Positions 24,313-33,600 of a DNA stretch of 48,201 nucleotides are shown here, piece after piece; the stretch's first letter is position 1; the number at the start of each line of letters is the position of its first letter. The position numbers were made by a program, and so were the translations under genes. The stretch is from Crocinitomicaceae bacterium (GTDB taxonomy: Bacteria; Bacteroidota; Bacteroidia; Flavobacteriales_D; Crocinitomicaceae), in contig JAIPAL010000010.1 of the NCBI GenBank assembly GCA_021740085.1, positions 1-48,201 of the forward strand. Reading direction: 5' to 3'. The notes beneath the pieces are model-generated. The model was not told where the DNA came from, made no database searches, and saw only the letters and a list, made by a program, of their open reading frames with translations.

Positions 24313-25362
24313 TTAATGAATAAAAACTAAAAAGAGCAACAAATATAACCACAAAATGCCTAAAAAATGCCAAAACACGCCTGTGGTTAAAATTTGTATA
24401 TAACTGCTTGAGTTGTATTTGTTTGAAAATGAATTAATTAACACAACAACAAGAAAAATCAAGGTAACAATCATATGCAATACATGCAGTGCAGTTAGGA
24501 TAAATAAATAGGAACTGGCTGAGTCGGCAGCTTCAGAGGCCTTAATTTGTAATGAGGGGGAAAGAACTCGATTCTTGTAAACAAGTTGACGGTTTTTATA
24601 CTTCAGTGGTTTTCCTTTAAAATAGATGATAAAATCTTCGCCATAGTTTCCACGAACAAAAAAATCTCCGCGTTTGTCTCTAATATTTATGGCCAGATCT
24701 CCCAGTCTTATTTCGTCTACGTGCTCCATTGCAACGCTGTCTGAAATGTATAATAGCTGATTTTTTACTTGTAATGGACTACCATTAAGAACCAATGTGA
24801 AATCTGGATTCTCTTTTACACGGATAGCTGTTTTTTGTTTTGGGTTAATAAATTGTTTAGTGAAGTTTTGGAGTTCTTTATATTCCTTTTCAGTCATGTT
24901 CCGTCCTTTGACTTTATAATCGTTACCATCTACTTCAATAAAATCACCTTTGTATTTAATTTCGAAGTAATCACCGTAACGTCCATCAGCAACCAGAAGG
25001 TAATTTCTAGCAGGATGTATTCCTCTTTCGATGAGTTTGCTGAATCCGCGAAATTGAAAGACTACAAAAAGTACCCCTAAAATAAAAGTTGTCAAAATTG
25101 AAATCTTCTGGAGAGCAGCCTTGTTCTTTTTTACTGCGTGGATGGAAACAATAAAACTTACACTGCTTAAAGCAATAAAAAAAGTGCTCCAATAAAAGGC
25201 TCTTGGCAAGGCAAATTTCAACCAAAACCCAGCCCCCATACTAACAATGTAAGCAGAGGTTAATCCAGCAAATAGCATAGTAACACTAAAGGCTACCACA
25301 TAAATAAGATTAAGATTCATCTTTTTTCTTACTTCAGGACTCAAATCTTTTGAATAACTCAT
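24313..25362 (-). CDS. Second cytochrome c oxidase subunit III-like protein with loop insertion
   Basis: 349 residues with the same layout as its downstream neighbour: N-terminal helices (residues about 17-105), a hydrophilic insertion (about 116-281, with YGDYFEIKYKGDFIEVDGN and GDLAINIRDKRGDFFVRG), then the last two helices (SSYLFILTALHVLHMIV and GVFWHFLGILWLYLLLFLVF). It keeps ALHVLH and the WHFLGILW signature but is well diverged from the next gene. Tandem unequal subunit III genes are usual in Bacteroidota oxidase operons. It lies 8 bases after the haem O synthase gene. Confidence 0.9.
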   Translation of the reverse strand: MSYSKDLSPEVRKKMNLNLIYVVAFSVTMLFAGLTSAYIVSMGAGFWLKFALPRAFYWSTFFIALSSVSFIVSIHAVKKNKAALQKISILTTFILGVLFVVFQFRGFSKLIERGIHPARNYLLVADGRYGDYFEIKYKGDFIEVDGNDYKVKGRNMTEKEYKELQNFTKQFINPKQKTAIRVKENPDFTLVLNGSPLQVKNQLLYISDSVAMEHVDEIRLGDLAINIRDKRGDFFVRGNYGEDFIIYFKGKPLKYKNRQLVYKNRVLSPSLQIKASEAADSASSYLFILTALHVLHMIVTLIFLVVVLINSFSNKYNSSSYIQILTTGVFWHFLGILWLYLLLFLVFIH

Positions 25363-25370
25363 AATTTTTT

Positions 25371-26255
25371 TTATTTAATTAATATCTGTTCAATTTTATC
25401 AAAAACATAAGTAAATTGAATAATTGGTAAGTAAACAAATGAAGCGAACATAAGTTTTTTGGCATCAGAATCTAGGCAGCTATTATAGAGTCGGTAGGCT
25501 AATAAAAAAAATGCTCCTCCAATCAAACTACCAACAATTAGGGTTATGTTTCCTGTTAATCCATAAAACCAAGGTGCAAGACTAAAGGGGATCAAAGCAA
25601 GTGAATAAGTTGCTATATGAAATGCAGATGCTTTCGATTTTCCTGATGAAGAAGGGAGAAGAAAAAAACCTGCTTTTTGATAATCTTCATGTAAAACCCA
25701 TGCAATGGCCCAAAAGTGAGGGAATTGCCAAGTAAACTGAACGAAAAAAAGAATTCCAGGGACAAACCCAAATTCGTTTGTTGCCGCGATCGCCCCTAAA
25801 AGAGGAGGCACAGCCCCGGGAATTGCTCCGACGAATACCGCCCAGGCGGTCTTCTGTTTCATGGGAGTATATATAAAAACATAAATGAAGAAGGCACTAA
25901 ATCCTAATAAAGCACTATTTAGGTTGATAAGACACAAGAGAAACTCACCAAGAACCAATGAAATCATACAAATAAGCAGCGCCTCTTGCTTACTCATCCA
26001 ACCCATGGGTAACGGCCGTTTTGCCGTTCGAGCCATTTTTTTATCAATTTCCCTTTCCCATATTTGATTGGCGCCATTTGAGGCAGCGGTGACGAGTGTG
26101 CCTCCAATCATCAATAAAGTAATTTCTTTAAGGTCATGTCCTCCGGCAAATAAGTAGCCTGAAAGGGCAGAAATAATTACCAAAAACGAGAGACGAAACT
26201 TAGTAAAAACCAAATAGATTTTTAGAGTTGACGGCTTTTTAATTAATTCATCCAT
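25371..26255 (-). CDS. ctaB: Protohaem IX farnesyltransferase (haem O synthase)
   Basis: 294 residues from the ATG at 26255 (a TTG at 26264 adds three residues and is rejected). It has several membrane helices of the UbiA prenyltransferase superfamily, with the catalytic Asp-rich region NGANQIWEREIDKKMARTAKRPLP and the second loop around LHEDYQKAGFFLLP. It transfers a farnesyl group to haem B to give haem O, the precursor of haem A for the oxidase. It is the first gene of the operon running through both subunit III genes, subunit IV, two Sco proteins and DUF420. The gene is called ctaB or cyoE in other organisms. Confidence 0.93.
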   Translation of the reverse strand: MDELIKKPSTLKIYLVFTKFRLSFLVIISALSGYLFAGGHDLKEITLLMIGGTLVTAASNGANQIWEREIDKKMARTAKRPLPMGWMSKQEALLICMISLVLGEFLLCLINLNSALLGFSAFFIYVFIYTPMKQKTAWAVFVGAIPGAVPPLLGAIAATNEFGFVPGILFFVQFTWQFPHFWAIAWVLHEDYQKAGFFLLPSSSGKSKASAFHIATYSLALIPFSLAPWFYGLTGNITLIVGSLIGGAFFLLAYRLYNSCLDSDAKKLMFASFVYLPIIQFTYVFDKIEQILIK

Positions 26256-26261
26256 TGGGCA

Positions 26262-26269
26262 CAAAATTA
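26262..26269 (-). promoter_or_regulatory. Candidate -7 box of the oxidase operon, close to the start codon
   Basis: TAATTTTG on the minus strand matches TAnnTTTG. Only 6 bases separate it from the ctaB ATG at 26255, so the transcript may begin at or next to the start codon. No TTG lies at the -33 distance. Confidence 0.3.
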
Positions 26270-26331
26270 ATAATTTTTAAGTGATAGTATCTAATACTTA
26301 AAAGTGGAATTAAAACATTAGAGTAAATTCA

Positions 26332-26362
26332 TTGTTTAGTTTTCAATAATATATTATTTTTG
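26332..26362 (+). promoter_or_regulatory. Promoter of dxs
   Basis: TTG (26332-26334), a 20-base spacer and TATTTTTG (26355-26362) match the Bacteroidota promoter TTG-N19-21-TAnnTTTG. The box ends 11 bases before the dxs ATG at 26374, so the leader should be only a few bases long. Confidence 0.55.
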
Positions 26363-26373
26363 TTCCAACAATT

Positions 26374-28332
26374 ATGGTTAAAAATTACACTTCCGGCCCT
26401 TTTTTAAGTCAAATAGTAAATCCGGGTGATTTAAGATCGAAATTCTCGACCGATGATTTAATTCAGGTTTCTGACGAATTACGTCAATATATTGTTGATG
26501 TAATTTCGGAGATTGGAAATAGCCATTTTGGTGCAAGCCTTGGTGTAGTTGAATTAACCGTTGCCTTACATTATGTTTTTAATACACCTCAAGACCAATT
26601 GGTATGGGATGTTGGACACCAAGCATATGGGCATAAAATATTAACGGGTCGACGAGAAAATTTTCATACCAACCGACTAAAACATGGAATTTCGGGCTTT
26701 CCAAAGAGGTCAGAAAGTGAGTATGATACCTTTGGTGTTGGACATTCCTCCACTTCAATTTCAGCCGCATTAGGAATGGCAGTTGCCAATCGTTTAAAGG
26801 GACAATTAAATACACAGCACATTGCGGTTATTGGAGACGGAGCAATGACAGCAGGATTAGCATTTGAAGGATTGAATAATGCAGGCTTTGAAAAAGACAC
26901 TAATTTATTGGTGATTTTGAATGATAATTGTATGTCGATTGATCCAAATGTTGGTGCCTTAAAGGAATATCTAACTGATATAACTACATCACATACTTAT
27001 AATAAAGTAAAAGAGGAGGTTTGGAAGTTATTAGGTAAAATATCCACATTTGGGCCTGATGCCCAATCCATTGCATCAAAAGTATCAAGTGCTTTAAAAG
27101 GAAGTTTATTAAAGCAAAGCAATCTATTCGAAGCGTTAAATTTCAGGTACTTTGGTCCGGTTGATGGGCATGATGTAATTGGTTTGGCTAAAGTTTTAGA
27201 AGATCTGAAAGACATTCCAGGGCCTAAAATTTTACATTGTATTACAAGAAAAGGAGCCGGTTATAAGTATTCTGAAGAAGGCAACCCAACGAAATGGCAT
27301 GCGCCTGGAATTTTTAATAAAGAAACGGGTGAGATCGTAAAAATAATTCCGAAGTCACCCCAAGCCCCTAAATACCAAGATGTATTTGGCCATACAATTG
27401 TTGAATTAGCAGAAAAAAACGAAAAAATTGTAGGGGTAACGCCAGCCATGCCTTCCGGATCGTCATTAAATGTTATGATGAAAGCCATGCCAGAAAGAAG
27501 TTTTGATGTTGGTATTGCCGAACAACACGCCGTAACATTTAGTGCAGGAATGGCTACACAAGGTCTTGTTCCCTTCTGTAACATTTATTCGTCCTTTATG
27601 CAAAGGGCCTATGATCAAGTAATTCATGATGTCGCAATTCAAAATCTGAATGTTGTTTTTTGCTTAGACCGTGGCGGATTAGTTGGAGCAGATGGAGCAA
27701 CACATCATGGAGCATATGATTTAGCTTATATGCGTTGTATTCCCAATATGGTGGTATCAGCTCCAATGAATGAAGAAGAATTAAGGAACTTAATGTACTC
27801 TGCCCAACTCGAAGATAGGGGCCCCTATTCTATTCGCTATCCTAGAGGAAATGGTGTGATGTTGGATTGGAAAACACCTTTTAAAGAAATTAAAACGGGG
27901 AAAGGTAGAAAAATTACAAATGGTGAAGACATTGCCATACTTTCTATTGGGCATCCTGGAAATTTTGCGCAAGAAGCAATTGCTAAAATGAGCGATTCCG
28001 GGATTTCTATTGCCCATTACGATATGCGCTTTGCAAAGCCTGTAGATGAATTGTTACTTCATGAAATTTTCAGCAAGTTTAAAAAAGTCATAACCATAGA
28101 AGATGGTTGTATTATGGGTGGTTTTGGTTCAGCAATTATTGAATTTATGGTAGATCAAAAGTATCAATCAGAAGTTGTACGACTTGGCATTCCAGATGAA
28201 TACATTCATCATGGTACACAAGAAGAATTATGGGATGAATGTGGATTTGATGTAGCGGCCATTATAAAAACCATTGAGAAACTAGTTAGTATTGCGCAAT
28301 CGTCTACTTCCTCATTTATCCAAGCTGGTTAA
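26374..28332 (+). CDS. dxs: 1-deoxy-D-xylulose-5-phosphate synthase
   Basis: 652 residues, near the usual family length. Thiamine-diphosphate site: VWDVGHQAYGHKILTGR and GDGAMTAGLAFEGLNNAG. Transketolase-like second domain: FDVGIAEQHAVTFSAGMA with the catalytic Glu, and CLDRGGLVGADGATHHGAYD. C-terminal domain ends with EDGCIMGGFGSAI. It condenses pyruvate and glyceraldehyde 3-phosphate to DXP, the first step of the MEP isoprenoid pathway. The second enzyme, dxr, is encoded at 42461 in this window. It is divergent from the oxidase operon. Confidence 0.96.
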   Translation: MVKNYTSGPFLSQIVNPGDLRSKFSTDDLIQVSDELRQYIVDVISEIGNSHFGASLGVVELTVALHYVFNTPQDQLVWDVGHQAYGHKILTGRRENFHTNRLKHGISGFPKRSESEYDTFGVGHSSTSISAALGMAVANRLKGQLNTQHIAVIGDGAMTAGLAFEGLNNAGFEKDTNLLVILNDNCMSIDPNVGALKEYLTDITTSHTYNKVKEEVWKLLGKISTFGPDAQSIASKVSSALKGSLLKQSNLFEALNFRYFGPVDGHDVIGLAKVLEDLKDIPGPKILHCITRKGAGYKYSEEGNPTKWHAPGIFNKETGEIVKIIPKSPQAPKYQDVFGHTIVELAEKNEKIVGVTPAMPSGSSLNVMMKAMPERSFDVGIAEQHAVTFSAGMATQGLVPFCNIYSSFMQRAYDQVIHDVAIQNLNVVFCLDRGGLVGADGATHHGAYDLAYMRCIPNMVVSAPMNEEELRNLMYSAQLEDRGPYSIRYPRGNGVMLDWKTPFKEIKTGKGRKITNGEDIAILSIGHPGNFAQEAIAKMSDSGISIAHYDMRFAKPVDELLLHEIFSKFKKVITIEDGCIMGGFGSAIIEFMVDQKYQSEVVRLGIPDEYIHHGTQEELWDECGFDVAAIIKTIEKLVSIAQSSTSSFIQAG

Positions 28333-28431
28333 TCTTACCTATGCCTATACTAGTTTTTGACTACCTATAGTTAGTATTGAAAACCAGTTTTTCATCAAAA
28401 TTTATTTTTAAAAAGAGCGGAGCAATTTTAA

Positions 28432-28452
28432 TTATTGTATTTTCGACAATTA
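28432..28452. promoter_or_regulatory. Candidate operator (site A) before the sugar transporter
   Basis: TTATTGT, seven bases, then ACAATTA form a near-perfect 21-bp palindrome 16 bases before the GTG start. Related palindromes lie upstream of susC and of the 39706 gene. The likely binder is the Nudix-type regulator encoded two genes into this operon (inference). Confidence 0.5.
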
Positions 28453-28463
28453 TTTTAATTTAA

Positions 28464-28484
28464 TAATTGTGAAAAAAACAAATT
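28464..28484. promoter_or_regulatory. Candidate operator (site B) overlapping the transporter start codon
   Basis: TAATTGT, seven bases, then ACAAATT: a weaker copy of site A. Its centre is 32 bases from that of site A, about three helical turns, so two dimers could bind on the same face. It overlaps the GTG at 28469. Confidence 0.35.
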
Positions 28485-29890
28485 TCGGCGCTTTTGGTAC
28501 GCTCATTACCATCTTTTTCTTTTGGGGCTTCGTTGCCGCTAGTAACGACATACTAATTCCGGTATTTAAAAAGGCACTAAGTCTAAGTCAATTTGAATCT
28601 CAATTGATTTCCTTAGCTTTTTATATTGCTTATACCGTTGGGTCCTTACTGTATTTTGGAATTTCTTCTTTACTGAAAAGAGATATTTTAAATGTTATCG
28701 GCTACAGAAATGGCTTGGCTTTAGGATTAATTATATCAGCTTTAGGGACGTTACTTTTCATTCCGGCTTCAAATAATGCCTCATTCCCCTTATTGATTTC
28801 AGGACTATTTACCGTTGGATTAGGTTTTTCCTTACAACAAATTGCTGCAAATCCGTTGGCAATAAAAATGGGAGACCCTTCAAAAGGGAATATGCGACTG
28901 AGTTTGGCGGGGGGAATTAACAATGTCGGAACGACTATTGGCCCCGTAATTGTTTCATTCGCGATTTTTGGAGGCTTGTCTTCAGGGGAAACCACCTTAA
29001 ACTTACAGGCTGTTCAAACGCCATATCTTTATCTCGGTCTTGCATTTGTAATTGCTGCCATTTTTTTCAAATTCTCATCTGTGCCTGATAGAATGACAGA
29101 AGATGCAGAGATTAAAGGAGGTAATATAATGGCCACCTTAAAATATCCTCAAGTTATATTAGGGATGATCGCTATTTTTGTTTATGTGGGCGTTGAGGTT
29201 GCTACAGCCAGTAATCTACCAGAATTCATGAAACAGAAATTAGGAACAGAGGAAAGTGCTGTTGCTCCTTTTGTATCTTTGTTTTGGGCAAGTTTAATGA
29301 TTGGACGTTGGACTTCTGCTGCAGGAGCCTTTAATTTTTCAAATCAAATTAAATCATTACTTGGGTTTGTTTTGCCTTTTGCTGCATTTGGAATTTTTCT
29401 TTTCGTAAACTGGATTGCCGGGAATTCCATGGCGCAATTCTATCCTTATCTTAGTCTTGTAGTATTATTAATTATCGCGGATAAATTCAGCAAAGGAAAT
29501 CCAGTTAATCAAATTATGATTTATTCCACCTTGGGTATTTTAGCTTTAATAGTTGGTATTTTTTCTTCGGGAATAATAAGTGTCTTTGCTTTTATTTCTG
29601 TTGGGTTATTTTGTAGTACTCTTTGGCCGTGTATTTTTACACTTGGAATTGCCGGATTAGGCGATAAAACAAATACTGCATCTAGCTTATTAATTATGAT
29701 GATTATGGGAGGTGGATTTATTTCTACTGCACAAGGTGCACTTGCTAGTAACGATTTGTTGGGTATTCAACATTCCTATTGGGTAGGAGTAATCTGTTTT
29801 ATGTATTTATTGTTCTTTGCCTGGAGTGTAAGAAAAACGTTAATAAATCAAGGGATTACAGACTTCTCTACCAAGGAGGGGTCACATTAA
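28469..29890 (+). CDS. Sugar MFS transporter (FucP/glucose-galactose type)
   Basis: 473 residues with about twelve membrane helices. The start is GTG at 28469. The segments FFFWGFVAASNDILIPVFKKAL, AFYIAYTVGSLLYFGI and LQQIAANPLAIKMGDPSKGNMRLSLAGG belong to the FucP/GluP branch of the MFS, proton symporters for monosaccharides. The later GVEVATASNLPEFMKQKLG and MIGRWTSAAGAF agree. At the head of a locus encoding GH16 and GH3 glucanases, glucose is the likely substrate (inference). It is followed after 23 bases by the Nudix-type regulator gene. Confidence 0.9.
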   Translation: MKKTNFGAFGTLITIFFFWGFVAASNDILIPVFKKALSLSQFESQLISLAFYIAYTVGSLLYFGISSLLKRDILNVIGYRNGLALGLIISALGTLLFIPASNNASFPLLISGLFTVGLGFSLQQIAANPLAIKMGDPSKGNMRLSLAGGINNVGTTIGPVIVSFAIFGGLSSGETTLNLQAVQTPYLYLGLAFVIAAIFFKFSSVPDRMTEDAEIKGGNIMATLKYPQVILGMIAIFVYVGVEVATASNLPEFMKQKLGTEESAVAPFVSLFWASLMIGRWTSAAGAFNFSNQIKSLLGFVLPFAAFGIFLFVNWIAGNSMAQFYPYLSLVVLLIIADKFSKGNPVNQIMIYSTLGILALIVGIFSSGIISVFAFISVGLFCSTLWPCIFTLGIAGLGDKTNTASSLLIMMIMGGGFISTAQGALASNDLLGIQHSYWVGVICFMYLLFFAWSVRKTLINQGITDFSTKEGSH

Positions 29891-29913
29891 GCAAATTATT
29901 AAAAAAGCAGTTT

Positions 29914-30609
29914 ATGTATCGAATAAATTTTAGCGATTTTTTCACCTCCGCTTTTTCTGTTGATTGCATGTTATTTGGTTATTCTCAAGGACAGATAAAA
30001 GCGTTGCTAATAAAGCGGGCAATGGAACCATATAATAATTTTTGGGCTATACCCGGGGATTTAGTATATCCCGATGAAGATCTTGATGAAGCGGCAAATA
30101 GGATTTTAAAAGACCTCACCGGTTTATCCGATGTTGGCTTGCATCAGGCGCAATCATTTGGCCACCCTAAGCGCCACCCTCAAGGGCGAGTTGTCACTGT
30201 TTCTTACTTTGCAATGGTTCGTATTGAGGATTTTAATGCAAAAGCATCTTCATGGGCAGATGAAATTTCTTGGGTTCCCATTCATGACATTCCAGTTTTG
30301 GCATTTGATCACAACTTGATTATGGCCACAACAATTGAACTACTTAAGCAAAAATTGCGCGTGGAACCCATCTGTTTTGATATGTTGCCGGATCGGTTTA
30401 CCTTAAGTGAATTCCAGCAGCTTTATGAATACGCCTTTAATCAGTCATTAGATAAAGCGAATTTTAGAAAAAAAATAAAGCATATTCCCCTTCTTGCGCA
30501 TGATGAGAAACAAAAAATGGTGAAGCACCGCCCAGCAAAACTATTTTCCTTTGCTAAAGAAGATTATAAAACGAAGGTCGAAACCATTGATTATCAGTTT
30601 AAAATGTAG
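29914..30609 (+). CDS. Nudix-domain transcriptional regulator (NrtR/AraR type)
   Basis: 231 residues from the ATG at 29914; an earlier in-frame start at 29779 lies inside the transporter gene and is rejected. Residues about 12-145 are a Nudix fold and residues about 150-231 a winged helix (TLSEFQQLYEYAF, ANFRKKIKHIPLL). The Nudix box (48-71) keeps Gly48, Glu55, Arg63 and Gly70, but RExxEE is replaced by RILKDL, so the catalytic glutamates are gone. This is the pattern of Nudix proteins that sense sugar or nucleotide ligands and bind DNA, such as AraR of Bacteroides. It probably controls the surrounding beta-glucan locus through the palindromes at 28432, 30634 and 39627. Confidence 0.88.
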   Translation: MYRINFSDFFTSAFSVDCMLFGYSQGQIKALLIKRAMEPYNNFWAIPGDLVYPDEDLDEAANRILKDLTGLSDVGLHQAQSFGHPKRHPQGRVVTVSYFAMVRIEDFNAKASSWADEISWVPIHDIPVLAFDHNLIMATTIELLKQKLRVEPICFDMLPDRFTLSEFQQLYEYAFNQSLDKANFRKKIKHIPLLAHDEKQKMVKHRPAKLFSFAKEDYKTKVETIDYQFKM

Positions 30610-30633
30610 GCATATTTGTCTTTTAATTAAAAC

Positions 30634-30654
30634 TTATTGTCCCTTTTACTATAA
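30634..30654. promoter_or_regulatory. Candidate operator upstream of susC
   Basis: TTATTGT, seven bases, ACTATAA: a 21-bp palindrome with one mismatched pair. It shares 18 of 22 positions with the site before the 39706 gene. It lies 12 bases before the -7 box, where a repressor would block RNA polymerase. Confidence 0.5.
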
Positions 30655-30666
30655 TTAAATTTTTAG

Positions 30667-30674
30667 TATATTTG
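30667..30674 (+). promoter_or_regulatory. Candidate -7 box of the susC operon
   Basis: TATATTTG matches TAnnTTTG and lies 18 bases before the susC ATG at 30693. No TTG lies at the ideal -33 distance; the upstream palindrome occupies that region. Confidence 0.45.
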
Positions 30675-30692
30675 CTAACTAAACCTTATCAA

Positions 30693-33600
30693 ATGATTAA
30701 ACATATACTACTGACGGTTACCTTGTTTCTCTCTGGAATCTATGCTTTTTCTCAAAACACTACAGTTTCTGGCGTAGTTCTAAATGAGCAAAACGAGCAA
30801 ATTCCTTTTGTTACAGTTGTTGAGAAGGGGCAAAAAAATGGTGTGGTAACCGATCTTAAGGGGAATTACAGCATAACACTAATCGACACAAGCAAAGCAA
30901 TTTTAATTTTTTCGTTTTCGGGCTATGCGAAAACCGAAATACCGGTTAATGGAAGAAAGATTGTCGATGTGCTTATGTCTAATTTCATTACTAAAGATGT
31001 TGAGGAAGTGGTAGTGGTTGGTTATGGTACTTCTAAAAGTAAAGAGTTAACAGGTGCTAGTACAAAAGTAGGTGGAGAAAACATTGAAAAGCTAAATATA
31101 TCGCGAGTTGATCAAGCCTTGCAAGGCCAGGTTGCAGGAGTAAATGTTTCTACAAACTCTGGTTCGCCCGGTGGCTCTGCAAATATTAGAATACGGGGAA
31201 TCTCTACTTTCGGCGACAATGACCCCTTGATATTAGTTGATGGGATTGTTTATGACTCTGAGGGCTTAAATGCATTAAATCCATCGGATATAAAGTCGGT
31301 GAATGTATTGAAAGATGCTACGGCAGGAATCTATGGTGTGCGTGCTGCAAATGGTGTTATTATTGTCGAAACGAAAAATGGAAGCATGAATTCCAAGCCA
31401 AAATTTGAATACAATGCGTATTATGGGATTCAACAAACAGCTCGAAAACTTGATCTACTGACTGCCCAAGAATATGCGGTAATAAAAAATGAAATGTTCG
31501 CAATGGGAGGCCAAGCAATGCCTTTTGCCAACACAAATATTGGAATTGGCACGCCATGGCAAGATTCTGTATTTACTACCTCACCTGTTCAAAGTCACAA
31601 TTTAAGTTTAAGTGGGGGGACATTAAATACCAAGTATTCTATTGGTTTAGGTTATTTTACCCAAGATGGAATCGTTGGTGGTTCCAAATCACATTTTTCT
31701 AGATACAATGCTCGACTTAATTTTAGTACCGATATGTCGGCAAAGCTAAAATTAAATTCGGTGCTTCTTTTCTCCAATGATTCAAGAAATACCTTACCTG
31801 AAAATGGTATTGGTTCGGTTTTGTACAATACTATAAATGCTTTTCCAAACGAACCGGTTTATACGCCTAATGGTCAATTTTCTTATCTTGAAGAAGTGAG
31901 CGACATCATTAACCCAATTGCACAAATTAAAAATCAATACAACTGGGGAACCGCGGCAAAATTCGTCGGGAAAGAAGAGTTCGTTTATGCCTTTAATGAA
32001 AACCTTTCTTTCACTAATCGATTCAATTATAATTATTCCATAATTAATTCAAAAGTATTTTCGCCCTTGGTTTGGTATGGTGACGGAAAATATGCTAATA
32101 CAGCGATTAATGAAGCATTAGAGTCGCCAACGGTTGAGATCGCAGACAGTGTGTTTATTGAGCGTGGCGCAGCGGTTTACGAAGAACGATCAAGCTATTT
32201 GGACTTATCTTATGAGGGCTTCTTAAATTATGACAGAACGTTCCAAGAGGTCCATACTTTTAAGGGAACCGCAGGGATTTCTATTTTTCAACGTAAGGGA
32301 GAGTCACTCAATGGAACTGGCTACGGGATACCGAATAACTCTTTAGATTATGCCGATATTTCAGCTAATACGGCACAAGGTGGTTTTTTAAATAATGTTG
32401 GTTCGTGGGAATTTAAAGAGCGTTTGATTTCTTCCTTTATGCGCTTGGAATATGCTTATGATTCCAAATACCTTTTCTCAACTATTTTAAGACGAGATGG
32501 ATCTAGTAAATTTGGCCCGAATAGCCGTTATGGCTTTTTTCCGACTTTTTCTGGTGGATGGCTACTTTCGGAGGAAAAGTTTTATAACCTTAAGTTTATT
32601 AACTTTTTGAAGTTTAGGGCTAGCTTCGGTGTTTCGGGGAATGATCAGATTCCGAACTTTGCTTACCGTGGATTGTTAAACGGAGAAGGGGTGTATGTTT
32701 TTAATGACGTAATTACGCCCGGCGTTGCAATTGGAAGGCCATCAAATCCAGATTTGAAATGGGAAACAACCAGACAGTTTAACATTGGTGCAGATATGAC
32801 ATTTTGGAATAAATTAGACTTTACGACAAATTATTTTATTAAGAATACCTTCGATTTACTCTTTCAGCCCGAAGTAACGGCGGTTTTAGGCTCTTATGGC
32901 CCGGGTGGATATCCGCCAATAATAAATGCTGGAAATGTATCTAATAAAGGAGTTGAGTTGGAATTGGCCTACAAAACGCAGCGCAAAAAACCGTTCACGG
33001 CTGATTTAAATATAAACTTCACGACAATTTCAAATAAAGTTACTGCAGTTCCAGAAGGAGTTGATTATATTCCAGGTGCGCAATTTAGCGTAGGAGGAGA
33101 TGTAGCCACACGGTTCCAAACAGGATATGAAATCGGCTATTTTTTCGGTTATGAAACGGCGGGAATTTTTCAAACGCAAGAAGAAATTGATAATGCAGCA
33201 GTGGTTCAGGATGGCGCTCAGCCAGGGGATTTAATCTTTGTTGATCAAAATGGGGATGGCGTAGTGAATTTTAATGGCGATTTGGACAAAACGTATTTGG
33301 GATCACCAATCCCTGACTTCACCATGGGCTTTGCATTTAATTTGAAATACAAAGGGTTTGATCTCTCAGGAAGCCTTTATGCAGCTATCGGTCAGGAAAT
33401 TATTAGAAACTATGAACGTCAACAACCTTATGCCAATCAGTTAGGTTATGTGGTAGATCGTTGGACAGGACCAGGATCGACCAATGAGCACCCAAGAGTA
33501 ACTACTGGTCAGACTAGAAATAATGTTTTTTCTTCCTATTTTGTTGAAGATGGATCCTTTGCTCGTTTAAAAAACATTCAATTGGGCTACACTGTTCCTT

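Noticed and set aside
28350-28378. Weak stem ATACTA...TAGTAT after dxs
   Set aside because: The six-base arms are 18 or so bases apart and no T-run follows; it is too weak to call a terminator.
29779-29913. Upstream extension of the Nudix regulator
   Set aside because: The extension lies within the transporter gene in another frame and does not resemble the family; the ATG at 29914 starts a normal Nudix N-terminus.
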